Part shown: one piece after another, positions 16,539 through 23,835 of the stretch
How positions within the stretch are numbered: the stretch's first letter is position 1
Layout: each line of letters starts with the position of its first letter
Virus record (IMG/VR): IMGVR_UViG_3300021075_000011
Coordinates: 1-26,353 of that record
DNA length: 26,353 nucleotides
From: a virus
Direction: 5' to 3' (one strand)
Notes under the pieces: generated by a model
The model's database searches: none
What the model saw: only the letters and a program-made list of their open reading frames with translations
Told to the model about the DNA's origin: nothing
Made by a program: the position numbers and the translations under genes

Positions 16539-16541
16539 TAA

Positions 16542-17116
16542 TTAAATACCACCAGGAATCACATCATCAATAAAAACCTCTATCCTCGGCTTCGCTTCAC
16601 CAATGAACTGCTTGTGAATCTCCCACTGGTCGAGTAGTTCGCCAAGCGGCATAAGCCAGACTTCCTTTTCTACGCGCCGTAGTTGTGTCACGCCATAATA
16701 AATCAGTCGAGTAAACAACTCTTCGTCACCTACTCGACTGGCACGTTTTTTGTTTCTGACTCCTCAGACTCGATGTTTCGCTTAGTTCCCTTTAGCATCG
16801 CTTCCATAATCGCATCCTTGTGCGCAGATAATTCAAGTGGCGAAGTAAAAAGCTCCACTGCTTCTTCGGTGAGCAGTTCCCGTTTGTCACTTGGATTTTG
16901 CAGGTTATGAATCAACACGCTCTGATTGGCCATAAGTGTGATTAACCACACAACCTCATCCAGGGCGAGTTCAAAGTTTTCTGATTTCATAATTTTCTCG
17001 CCTAAGTTCTCCAAGCCACCATAACGCTTGGCGATTTCCTTCGTTGCTTTTGTGGTAAGAATCAGATCATACTCCTGAGTGCCAATTTTGACTGTTACGC
17101 CTCTGTCAGTTTCCAT
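16542..17116 (-). CDS. Tail assembly chaperone GT fusion (programmed -1 frameshift product)
   Basis: If ribosomes slip back one base at A AAA AAC (16745-16751), codons 1-124 of the G frame join a second frame that stays open for 67 codons to TAA 16542, giving 191 aa. The added part starts RASRVGDEELFTRLIYYGVT and includes EVWLMPLGELLDQWEIHKQF. A compact helical domain rich in Trp and Leu at this place is typical of T extensions. In lambda and many siphoviruses the G and GT forms coat and recruit the tape measure protein. The T frame has no good start of its own, which supports frameshifting. Confidence 0.88.
16730..17116 (-). CDS. Tail assembly chaperone G
   Basis: Encodes 128 aa from ATG 17116, with GGAGG upstream. 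It begins METDRGVTVKIGTQEYDLIL and continues with TKATKEIAKRYGGLENLGEK, the pattern of the Phage_TAC family of Bacillota phages. It is mainly helical after the first strands and ends ETKNVPVE at TAG 16730. It is the short form; the longer GT form arises by slippage near its end. It lies between the major tail protein and the tape measure genes as expected, apart from the inserted cassette. Confidence 0.9.
   Translation of the reverse strand: METDRGVTVKIGTQEYDLILTTKATKEIAKRYGGLENLGEKIMKSENFELALDEVVWLITLMANQSVLIHNLQNPSDKRELLTEEAVELFTSPLELSAHKDAIMEAMLKGTKRNIESEESETKNVPVE
16745..16751 (-). other. -1 ribosomal frameshift slippery heptamer A AAA AAC
   Basis: The heptamer is in the correct phase of the chaperone frame (ACA AAA AAC GTG). 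It is one of the most efficient bacterial slippery sequences (X XXY YYZ). It lies 12 bases before the zero-frame stop, and the -1 frame is open for 67 more codons. Confidence 0.88.
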
Positions 17117-17133
17117 GAAATAAACCCTCCTTC

Positions 17134-17721
17134 TTAAGCACTTGCATAGTCAGGCTCGTACACGCTTGTAAACCAGCCGGTGATAGTTGCTTCCTGAACA
17201 GATGCCCCATCTTCGCTGACCTCCGCCTTCCACGGGTGGTTACCTGCGTCGTCAACTTTGTTTCTTCGCATGACGGTACCCTCAATGGTCGGAGTGGAAA
17301 ACTTGATGCTATCACCTTTGGTTTCAAGGTTAGTAGCTGGAAGTCCGAACTTCACCCGATACAACCAGAAGTAGCGGTACTTGCCGTTTGCTTTCTTCGC
17401 CCTAAACCCGATTGCTACTGGTGTTCCACCATCATCGCTTGTGGAAATGAGCACACCGTTGGCATCCAGTGTTGCGCCAGTTAAGTCCTGTGCCGCAGTA
17501 GTTCCGATGTCATCCACACCAAGCGAGAGCTTTCCGCTCTTAAATTCCTTGACCACCTCAGCGGCGCCATCATCAGCATACAAAACTGCTTCGGCCAGTT
17601 CCACTGATAAGTCAACTTTCATTGCCTTTGCAAGTGATACTGGCGTTGCATAAGTTTCAATGCCGCCCGTTGCTTCTGTGATTTTTGAATAATATAGTCT
17701 ATCTAATCCGATTGTTGCCAT
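17134..17721 (-). CDS. Major tail protein (phi13-type)
   Basis: Encodes 195 aa from ATG 17721 with GGGAGG upstream. It begins MATIGLDRLYYSKITEATGG, and the body contains DDGAAEVVKEFKSGKLSLGV and AIGFRAKKANGKYRYFWLYR, both characteristic of the phage major tail protein family named after phi13. It forms the stacked hexamers of the tail tube. It lies between the tail completion protein and the chaperone genes, the usual order. Expression is probably high. Confidence 0.92.
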   Translation of the reverse strand: MATIGLDRLYYSKITEATGGIETYATPVSLAKAMKVDLSVELAEAVLYADDGAAEVVKEFKSGKLSLGVDDIGTTAAQDLTGATLDANGVLISTSDDGGTPVAIGFRAKKANGKYRYFWLYRVKFGLPATNLETKGDSIKFSTPTIEGTVMRRNKVDDAGNHPWKAEVSEDGASVQEATITGWFTSVYEPDYASA

Positions 17722-17736
17722 AATAAATATTCCTCC

Positions 17737-18072
17737 CTAAATGTTAAACTCATGCGCCACATCAATGACATAGTGATGAAACTTGGTATCATCCTCATGC
17801 CCAATGTAGCGCCTGTCTGTGATCGTAAACCCTGCTTCAATCAGCAAATCTGATATTTCATTTTTTCTTGCCAGGTAATTGCTCTTGCTAAAGAGCGAGA
17901 GCCTTGCTTCACTGCTTTCCGCTTGTGGCAGGTTATCTGCAAAAACCAGGTATGAATCCACCATCGGCGTGATCACAAGATACTCACTTGGTGGTGTCCC
18001 GCTAAACACTCCCGTTTCAATCGGGATATCACTCTCCTCAAGTGCAGTAATAATTTCAGATAAAATGCTCAT
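17737..18072 (-). CDS. Tail terminator/completion protein
   Basis: Encodes 111 aa from ATG 18072, overlapping the stop of the upstream gene as ATGA. The sequence (SEIITALEESDIPIETGVFS, then TDRRYIGHEDDTKFHHYVID) fits the small alpha-beta tail terminator proteins placed just before the major tail protein gene. Such proteins cap the tail tube and join it to the head. Assignment rests on size, order and general pattern. Confidence 0.72.
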   Translation of the reverse strand: MSILSEIITALEESDIPIETGVFSGTPPSEYLVITPMVDSYLVFADNLPQAESSEARLSLFSKSNYLARKNEISDLLIEAGFTITDRRYIGHEDDTKFHHYVIDVAHEFNI

Positions 18073-18500
18073 ACTTCCTCAAACTCCTTATCCAAGCTTG
18101 CTTTCATCGCCTCAATACAATCATTCCTGCTTGCTGACTTTGCCGGCTTTAAAAATGGCCTTGGTGGCTGGCCGCTTTTGCCGTACTCCAGTACATTTGC
18201 GAGCATAGCATTGCTTTTGCCGTCACTCCTGTTTTCACTAAATCCTACCTTGATGTTGTAGTTCCCGTTTTTGTCCTGCATTGCCGGTGAAATACCCAGC
18301 GCATCTGCTAACTGGCCCGTTGATTCTGACTTTTGTTTCGTGTTCTTGCCCACTGCTGAAACCAGGTTTGATTTGAGTTTCTTCTCAACCACCTTCGCTC
18401 CTGTCTTTAGTACCTTTGGAACAATCACATCCGTTTTCTCGGCAAGCCTAGAGATTTTTAGTAAGAATTCTTCTGGAAGTCGAAATATTCCTTTAGCCAC
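18069..18500 (-). CDS. HK97 gp10-like tail completion protein
   Basis: Encodes 143 aa from GTG 18500, overlapping the upstream stop by 8 bases. It contains a basic helical N-terminus (KVLKTGAKVVEKKLKSNLVS), the segment STGQLADALGISP, and NVLEYGKSGQPPRPFLKPA. The LEYG...RPFL motif is characteristic of HK97 gp10-type proteins at the head-tail junction. It lies in the usual block of four small joining genes with stop/start overlaps. Confidence 0.87.
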   Translation of the reverse strand: MAKGIFRLPEEFLLKISRLAEKTDVIVPKVLKTGAKVVEKKLKSNLVSAVGKNTKQKSESTGQLADALGISPAMQDKNGNYNIKVGFSENRSDGKSNAMLANVLEYGKSGQPPRPFLKPAKSASRNDCIEAMKASLDKEFEEV

Positions 18501-18825
18501 TTGGTTTCACCTCTTCACATAACACCTCAACATACATCCCTCTGTTTTTGATATCTTCTGCCGATACGATGTTGTACCTCTGTCCGGCACACAAAATAAT
18601 CATTTCAGTAGTAACCGTAATGTTTGGAATCTTGCGAAACCGAAAAAGTGTCGTGGCAGATGAAAACAATGCACGATTTGCCCATCTTTCAGTCCCATGA
18701 CGTTCTTCCTTATAACCACGCACACTTACCAGTACGTGCTCACCCTCAGTCACAAACCCATCTGCGTCCTTGGTCGGCTGGTTTGTGATGATACTGATGA
18801 AAGTGTTCATTTTGCCAAAACTCAT
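18493..18825 (-). CDS. Head closure protein (SPP1 gp16-like)
   Basis: Encodes 110 aa from ATG 18825, overlapping the upstream stop as ATGA. It starts MSFGKMNTFISIITNQPTKD, with GFVTEGEHVLVSVRGYKEER and LCAGQRYNIVSAEDIKNRG, matching the Phage_H_T_join/head closure family. It has the small beta-barrel pattern of stoppers that seal the portal after packaging and bind the tail. No odd features. Confidence 0.88.
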   Translation of the reverse strand: MSFGKMNTFISIITNQPTKDADGFVTEGEHVLVSVRGYKEERHGTERWANRALFSSATTLFRFRKIPNITVTTEMIILCAGQRYNIVSAEDIKNRGMYVEVLCEEVKPSG

Positions 18826-19133
18826 AGGATCACATCCTTGTCTAGTCTCAAGAGCATATTGACCGTATTCCAGATCTGCTGCGACGCTTGGATATTGTCA
18901 CCATAAAAGCCGCCAGTACTCCCGTCACGACTTTCATAAAAGTGTGCGGATAACATCATGACCGCCTGCTCTGTGGTTGGTGGCATGGGATTAAGTGAAT
19001 AATACCCTTCTGCCTTTTTCTGATAACTCTCCGCATAAGAGGTGGCGGCGACAATGTAGCTCTTTAGTAACTCGTCATCGCTACAGTGCTCCAGTATTAA
19101 GTTGGCTTTTACCTTTTCAAATAATGTAAGCAT
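18822..19133 (-). CDS. Head-tail connector (gp6-like adaptor)
   Basis: Encodes 103 aa from ATG 19133. It is mostly helical: LFEKVKANLILEHCSDDELL, YIVAATSYAESYQKK and TTEQAVMMLSAHFYESRDG. This is the Phage_connect_1/gp6-like pattern (DDxLL ... A..Y ... A.L.L..H.YE.R). Adaptors of this kind form a ring under the portal. The ribosome site (GAGAGG) is rather far from the start. Confidence 0.87.
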   Translation of the reverse strand: MLTLFEKVKANLILEHCSDDELLKSYIVAATSYAESYQKKAEGYYSLNPMPPTTEQAVMMLSAHFYESRDGSTGGFYGDNIQASQQIWNTVNMLLRLDKDVIL

Positions 19134-19165
19134 AATTTGTCGCCGCCTCTCTCAAATAAAAGTTT

Positions 19166-19393
19166 TTATTCCCCCGCTGCCATAAACCCTGCTGCGATTA
19201 ACTTTGCAAGCAGAGCGTTTAAGTCGTCTTTCACTGCTGACACAGTCGTAGCCGTACTGTCAGCCTGATTAGCAGCTGGTGTAACTGTTGCTTCAGGAAG
19301 TCCAATAACAACGGCACCCTCTAATATTTCTAAGGTGCCGCCAATTACTGTTCTCTCCCCGCCTTGCTCGGTATAGTTTTTTACATTAGCCAT
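19166..19393 (-). CDS. Head fibre protein
   Basis: Encodes 75 aa from ATG 19393, preceded by GGGGG. The pattern NYTEQGGERTVIGGTLEILE, then NQADSTATTVSAVKDDLNAL and LIAAGFMAAGE, matches short head fibre-like proteins (related to the phi29 gp8.5 base) common in clostridial phages. It probably decorates the capsid. It directly follows the capsid gene, 15 bp after it. Confidence 0.8.
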   Translation of the reverse strand: MANVKNYTEQGGERTVIGGTLEILEGAVVIGLPEATVTPAANQADSTATTVSAVKDDLNALLAKLIAAGFMAAGE

Positions 19394-19408
19394 GTGAACT
19401 ACCCCCGC

Positions 19409-20593
19409 TTATGCTTTCATCTGCAGAATCTTCACTGCTTCAGGAAGTGTGAGTTTTCCGTCAACCCGCTGTGTCGCTTTAAACCCGATTTGACCATTAA
19501 CAGCATAGAGCTCATTGAGTCTTTGAAACGTCCTGCCAAGTCTGTCTGCAATCCAGTAGTATGAAAAGTCACCAAAAGCAACTGTCTTGGCAGATGCCGC
19601 GATACTTGCCACAAAACTGGATGTTTTCACTGGTCGATTCAGCAACGTGTCCGGCTGTCCCGCTGTGATAGACGGTTGCCACAAGTACTGCCCGGAGCCA
19701 TCCTTGAGCTTTCTGATTGCCTTAATGGTTGCGTCGTTTGTAATAAACGTAGCGTTCTTGCGGTATGGTTCACGCAAACTGTGGTACAGGTCGATGATCT
19801 CATCAATCGTGATTGCCGTAGCACTTGCTGTAGTGACTCCAACCTCGCCCGAAACAAAAATACCTGTCGGCTTGCCTGTTCCGTTACCCTTCACAAACGC
19901 GTCTTCTTCAGAGCGTCCGATGCGCCTTGCGAACTCTTTGGCGATATAGCGTTCCAAATTGAATACGTTATCGTTAAGGAGTTCCTCGGAAACCTTAATC
20001 ATAGTCGAGAGCTTGTGCGCTCCAAGGTTAACTACTCCAAATGCCTCGTCGCTCTCAACTGCAGCTCCTTCCTCATCAACCCATGACGCACTACCGTGGG
20101 ATGCTACGACTGGAATCTTTCTGTCACCGTTTGAAGTTGAAATCACTGTTGCAAGTTGGCGGATGATGTTCTCATCATCAAGTGCTGCAATCAGTGTCAT
20201 TTCAAATTCGTCCGGTACCAGGTACCCACCCTCTGAATCGGTCCCGATTTGTAGTGCGTTTAACACCTCAAAACTGTTCTTGTTGCGCATCGCTTTCCAA
20301 AAAGCTGATCTGTACTCGTCGGCAGCTCTGCCGATTTTCTCTTTCACAGCCGAGTTTGGTGCGTTCTTGATTGCGGTGCCGACTACCTTGGAAAACTCCA
20401 GATCCATCGCCGTCTGTCTCTCAAGCCTCTCAATTTCTGTGCCAAGATCGACAACCTCCTGCTCCATTCTTTCGTACTCCTGTGTGTCCTCTGCAGAAAT
20501 CAGACCGTTTTCGCCTCTTTTGGAGTCCAAAAACTCCTTAGCTCTGTTCCAGACTGCTGCACGTTTTTCCCTTAACTCTAAAACCTTGTTCAT
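19409..20593 (-). CDS. Major capsid protein, HK97 family, with N-terminal scaffold domain
   Basis: Encodes 394 aa from ATG 20593 with AGGAGG upstream. Residues 1-105 are a charged coiled coil (the delta or scaffold domain; EYERMEQEVVDLGTEIERLE) that the protease should remove during maturation. The HK97 fold follows from about 110: IGTDSEGGYLVPDEFEMTLI, KIPVVASHGSASWVDEEGAA, KLSTMIKVSEELLNDNVFNL, VKGNGTGKPTGIF and AVNGQIGFKATQRVDGKLTL. No separate scaffold gene is present, which fits this arrangement. Confidence 0.95.
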   Translation of the reverse strand: MNKVLELREKRAAVWNRAKEFLDSKRGENGLISAEDTQEYERMEQEVVDLGTEIERLERQTAMDLEFSKVVGTAIKNAPNSAVKEKIGRAADEYRSAFWKAMRNKNSFEVLNALQIGTDSEGGYLVPDEFEMTLIAALDDENIIRQLATVISTSNGDRKIPVVASHGSASWVDEEGAAVESDEAFGVVNLGAHKLSTMIKVSEELLNDNVFNLERYIAKEFARRIGRSEEDAFVKGNGTGKPTGIFVSGEVGVTTASATAITIDEIIDLYHSLREPYRKNATFITNDATIKAIRKLKDGSGQYLWQPSITAGQPDTLLNRPVKTSSFVASIAASAKTVAFGDFSYYWIADRLGRTFQRLNELYAVNGQIGFKATQRVDGKLTLPEAVKILQMKA

Positions 20594-20617
20594 GCTAAAT
20601 TCCTCCTAAAAATAAAT

Positions 20618-21424
20618 TTACTTGCCCAAGAGAGATAATCTCTTTAGCAAGTAATCTGCCGGTGTACCGGCTGGCTCGTTTTGTTCTACTACAATTTCTT
20701 CTTCCTCGGGTGGATCGTTGGTTGGATTTATCATTGGTTCTTGCTCAACTACTTCCACAACTTCCTCCTCTACTAGAACCACCTTCGGAAGTGTTCCCTT
20801 TAGTTTGTTAACCACACTCTTCGCAAGTGTTCTGCTACCAAACATGAAACCTGCTAACGGGTCCTCCTGCTGATTTGCTTCCGGCGTTTCCCGTTTCAAA
20901 ATGCCGTCTGCAAAGCCCCACTCGACCGCTTTTTTTGCATTGAACCAGGTCTCACTTGCCATGAACTGTGACAGTTTGGCTCGTTGTGCCTTGGTCTTTA
21001 GCTCATATGCGTTGATGATGGCTTCCTTGACTTCCTTTAACATGTCAATGCATGAAGCCATATCCGCTTCATTACCAAAGACAATGCTCATGGGGTCGTG
21101 TACCATAAGCAATGATGACGGACTCATAAGCACTTCATCACCTGCCATGGCAATCACCGACGCTGCACTTGCCGCAAGGCTATCAATCTTCACTGTTACT
21201 TTCCCCTCATGCTCCAAAAGCATGTTGTAGATTTGCACTGCTGCAAAAACGTCGCCTCCTGGACTGTTTAACCAGACGGTAATATCGCCGTTTCGTTGGG
21301 TCAATTCACTCTTAAACATAGACGGTGTCACTTCATCACCAAACCAGCTTGATTCTGCAATGACACCGTCAAGTCTCAGAGTGTTTTCATCGAGCTTGTC
21401 CCATACCCAAAACTTCTTATTCAT
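20618..21424 (-). CDS. ClpP-like head maturation protease
   Basis: Encodes 268 aa from ATG 21424, overlapping the portal stop by 8 bases, with GGAGG in front. The ClpP fold covers residues 15-185: NSPGGDVFAAVQIYNML, the nucleophile Ser86 in SLAASAAS, His109 in LMVHDP, and ETWFNAKKAVEWGFADGI. A tail rich in Glu, Val and Pro (about 215-255, EEEVVEVVEQEP) is low-complexity and probably disordered, as in many phage proteases. It trims the capsid delta domain during prohead maturation. Confidence 0.95.
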   Translation of the reverse strand: MNKKFWVWDKLDENTLRLDGVIAESSWFGDEVTPSMFKSELTQRNGDITVWLNSPGGDVFAAVQIYNMLLEHEGKVTVKIDSLAASAASVIAMAGDEVLMSPSSLLMVHDPMSIVFGNEADMASCIDMLKEVKEAIINAYELKTKAQRAKLSQFMASETWFNAKKAVEWGFADGILKRETPEANQQEDPLAGFMFGSRTLAKSVVNKLKGTLPKVVLVEEEVVEVVEQEPMINPTNDPPEEEEIVVEQNEPAGTPADYLLKRLSLLGK

Positions 21425-22649
21425 TTTGCTTTCCTCCTCCCGAATTATTTGATTTTATGTACGCGCCCACGTCTTCAAGTTTTAACATGTTGCCATTTAT
21501 ACAATAGATATCCCCGTGTTCAATCTTGTTCATATCCTCCAAGTCTCTTGCATCGTTAGGACTCATGAAACCGTTTTGAATTCCTATGGAATAGCCTTGC
21601 ATTCTTGAAGCAAAATCACCCCGAAGTAGGCCCGACACATTAAACTTAATAAAGTACTTCTTTTTGTCCTCAACTGAAAACAAAGCCTTTTTAAATGCCT
21701 GCTCCAAGCGAATTACCCATGGGTCCAGGGTGTACATTACAAACTCAAGTGACTGTTGCTCTATGTTTGAAAAGCTAGACTTTTCTAAATCACCGACCAT
21801 ATGAGGTGGAATGCGAAAGATTCTAGCAATTTCATTAATCTGAAATTTCCTTGTCTCCAAGAACTGAGCCTGCTCGGGTGGAATGCTGATTGTCTTAAAG
21901 GACATGCCCTCTTCCAGTACTGCCACTTTGTTTGCGTTATTGCTTCCCTGATACACTGCGTTCCAACTGTCCCTCACACGTTTTGGATCCTTAAGTACGC
22001 CCGGATGTTCTAATACTCCAGACGGATTGGCCCCGTTTGCGAAAAACTTGGAACCAAATTCATCCACAGCTATTGCCATACCTACTGCATTTTTTGCCAT
22101 AGCAATCGGTGAGTACCCGACCAGTCCGTCAAAGCCTAGCCCCGGGATGTGTAACACGTCATGCTGAGATAATGGAATCAACTCGCCGTCCTTGTCATAG
22201 ATGTAATAAATTTCTCCAGCATCCGTTCTATCGACGCTCATTTTGTCAGGAAGCAGCGGATACAACTCCACGACATTGCCATTGTTGTCCCTCATAATCT
22301 GGGCATACGCATTACCCCATAACAAAAGATGACCCATCAGTGTTTCTCGAAACACGAATGAAGTCATCTCTGGGTTTGGTTCGTCATGGAGTAGAAAGTA
22401 TAGTGGATGGTCAGTTGCTTTTTCCTTGCCGTTGTCGTTGTACTGATACACCTGAAGTGGCAGTCCGGCAATGGTTTCTGCGAGGATCCTCACGCACGCG
22501 TACACTGCAGTATTTTGCATAGCGGTTCGCTCGTTGACAACCTTTCCGCTAGTCGTCCCGCCAAAGAAAAAGCTGTACGGATTAATCCACTTGCTGTTTA
22601 ATGGACCGGCTCTAGGTTTGAAGAGTCGGTTGATAATTGGTATATTCAT
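21417..22649 (-). CDS. Portal protein, HK97 family
   Basis: Encodes 410 aa. ATG 22649 (MNIPIINRLFKP) follows GGAGACC closely; the longer open frame upstream runs through the terminator. Family motifs are AMQNTAVYACVRILAETIAG, DHPLYFLLHDEPNPEMTSF, GNAYAQIMRDNNGNVVELYP, EIARIFRIPPHMVGDLEKSS and QQSLEFVMYTLDPWVIRLEQ. The portal is the dodecameric ring for DNA entry. It is separated from the terminase gene by a guest cassette and a terminator, so its transcription must pass that terminator by read-through or antitermination, or begin nearby. Confidence 0.95.
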   Translation of the reverse strand: MNIPIINRLFKPRAGPLNSKWINPYSFFFGGTTSGKVVNERTAMQNTAVYACVRILAETIAGLPLQVYQYNDNGKEKATDHPLYFLLHDEPNPEMTSFVFRETLMGHLLLWGNAYAQIMRDNNGNVVELYPLLPDKMSVDRTDAGEIYYIYDKDGELIPLSQHDVLHIPGLGFDGLVGYSPIAMAKNAVGMAIAVDEFGSKFFANGANPSGVLEHPGVLKDPKRVRDSWNAVYQGSNNANKVAVLEEGMSFKTISIPPEQAQFLETRKFQINEIARIFRIPPHMVGDLEKSSFSNIEQQSLEFVMYTLDPWVIRLEQAFKKALFSVEDKKKYFIKFNVSGLLRGDFASRMQGYSIGIQNGFMSPNDARDLEDMNKIEHGDIYCINGNMLKLEDVGAYIKSNNSGGGKQNE

Positions 22650-22674
22650 AGATTGGTCTCCTTTCCGTAAAAAT

Positions 22675-22710
22675 GGGTAACAAAAAAGCACCTGCAATGT
22701 GTGCAGATGC
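22675..22710 (-). terminator. Terminator and shared junction before the portal gene
   Basis: On the minus strand GCATCTGCA and TGCAGGTGC form a 9-bp stem (one G-U pair) with a 5-base loop, followed by TTTTTT and GTTACCC. The string CTTTTTTGTTACCC is the same as before the tape measure gene. It ends the LRR cassette 26 bp before the portal start. Confidence 0.82.
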
Positions 22711-22894
22711 TGAGATTTTCAATCAACAGGGGCCGCCATTTAGACTTTTTGAACCTAACATTCCCTGCATTTGTATAAAAAAGTAATGGCTTCAGGCCAG
22801 CAGGTTTTTAGGCCCTCCTAATCTATGTGGTATTAAGATTTCGGATAATACATTCAGACTTTTCTACAAATGCATTATTTAAAAACAAAATATT
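22711..22894 (-). other. Repeat-rich intergenic stretch between LRR gene and portal terminator
   Basis: No convincing gene. It contains a perfect 10-bp inverted repeat (TGCATTTGTA at 22766-22775, TACAAATGCA at 22865-22874) and a near-identical direct repeat (catttagactttt at 22737, cattcagactttt at 22851). An AGGAGGGCC near 22811-22819 looks like a ribosome site but no frame follows it. It is richer in G+C than the LRR gene, so it may be the older phage side of the junction, a remnant of a lost gene, or an untranslated RNA. Confidence 0.45.
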
Positions 22895-23701
22895 TTAATA
22901 ATATTCATACGAAATATTTTTCTTTTTTGCAAATCTTTCAGCAAACGTCCCCTTTTTACAGTAAATAGTAAGTACGGGACACCCTGTAAAAGTATTAGTT
23001 CCAATATATTTAACACTTGGAGGGATATAAGCTTTTGATAAGGACTCGCATTCTTCAAATGATTGAGAATGAATACGTTGAACCCCTTCCTCAAAAGTAA
23101 CTGTTCGTAGACTTTTACATCTTGCAAAAGATGACATTTCTAAAACTAATACAGAACCTGGAATTATTAGTTCCTCAAGTTTTTCACAATAACAGAAAGC
23201 TGTTCTACCAATGAATTTTAAAGTGTTTGGAAAATGTACGGTTCTTAAATTGCCGCAACTGAACACCGCGTATGTTTCAATTGTTTCGACACCTTCAGGA
23301 ATAATTAAATGTTTGACTCCACATCCACAAAAAGTATATGTTCTAATTCTTTTCAAATTTTCAGGTAGTTTTATTTTTTGAAGTTTATAACACGATCCAA
23401 ATGCATACTCACCAATATCAGAAATAGTTTCAGGTAAATGAATACTAGATAAATTTTCACAACCATAAAAGGCTGCATTACCTATAGTTTCAATTCCATC
23501 AGAAATATTAACCTCTTTTATATCAGTACACTTCCTAAAAGCATTCTTATTAATTCCAAAAACTTTCTTTTTACCAATAATATCAGGAATGGTAAATCGC
23601 TCACCGGCAAATCGCCTCCCCGAAATTTTAAATATACCATCCCTACCCACAACTGTTTTCCAAAGTTTTTTATCAAATTGATTTTCTTCACTATACTCCA
23701 T
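22895..23701 (-). CDS. Cytoplasmic BspA-type leucine-rich-repeat protein
   Basis: Encodes 268 aa from ATG 23701, with GGAGG 10 bases upstream. After about 45 residues come nine LRR_5 repeats of about 23 residues, each like IGNAAFYGCENLSSIHLPET (I..AF..C..L..I.LP..V..I). The end, FAERFAKKKNISYEYY, is the usual cap of such proteins. BspA-type proteins are normally exported, but here there is no signal peptide, membrane helix or anchor, so it should act inside the cell, most likely in protein binding. It sits between terminase and portal, genes that are usually close together, with its own promoter and terminator and AT-rich codon use. It looks like a cargo (moron) gene; the target is unknown. 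Confidence 0.88.
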   Translation of the reverse strand: MEYSEENQFDKKLWKTVVGRDGIFKISGRRFAGERFTIPDIIGKKKVFGINKNAFRKCTDIKEVNISDGIETIGNAAFYGCENLSSIHLPETISDIGEYAFGSCYKLQKIKLPENLKRIRTYTFCGCGVKHLIIPEGVETIETYAVFSCGNLRTVHFPNTLKFIGRTAFCYCEKLEELIIPGSVLVLEMSSFARCKSLRTVTFEEGVQRIHSQSFEECESLSKAYIPPSVKYIGTNTFTGCPVLTIYCKKGTFAERFAKKKNISYEYY

Positions 23702-23806
23702 TGGCTTTTAATCCTCCATTTTAAGAAAATATTAATACATCTTCTTGTTTTTCGATATATTGTGCGATCGTTTTTAGTACAAATCAATCCTCCAAAACGT
23801 AAATGT

Positions 23807-23835
23807 ATTATACCATAAGATAATTATATATTTTA
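23807..23835 (-). promoter_or_regulatory. Promoter of the LRR cassette (extended -10)
   Basis: Minus strand TGGTATAAT: a perfect TATAAT (23807-23812) with TGn directly upstream. A weak TAAAAT is found at 17-bp spacing (23830-23835), overlapping the terminase stop codon. An extended -10 often works without a good -35. It lies about 105 bp before the LRR start. Confidence 0.65.

Noticed and set aside
19959-20609. 216-aa plus-strand frame across the capsid gene
   Set aside because: Low-complexity serine-rich translation opposite a well-supported HK97 capsid gene.
22738-22815. Com-like zinc-binding ORF before the portal gene
   Set aside because: One frame gives YKCREC but a stop follows at once; no frame combines a start, a ribosome site and a full zinc-finger.
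23518-23787. 89-aa minus-strand frame upstream of and overlapping the LRR gene
   Set aside because: Its TTG start is too close to the GGAGG, two thirds of it overlap the LRR gene in another frame, and the protein has no recognisable features.
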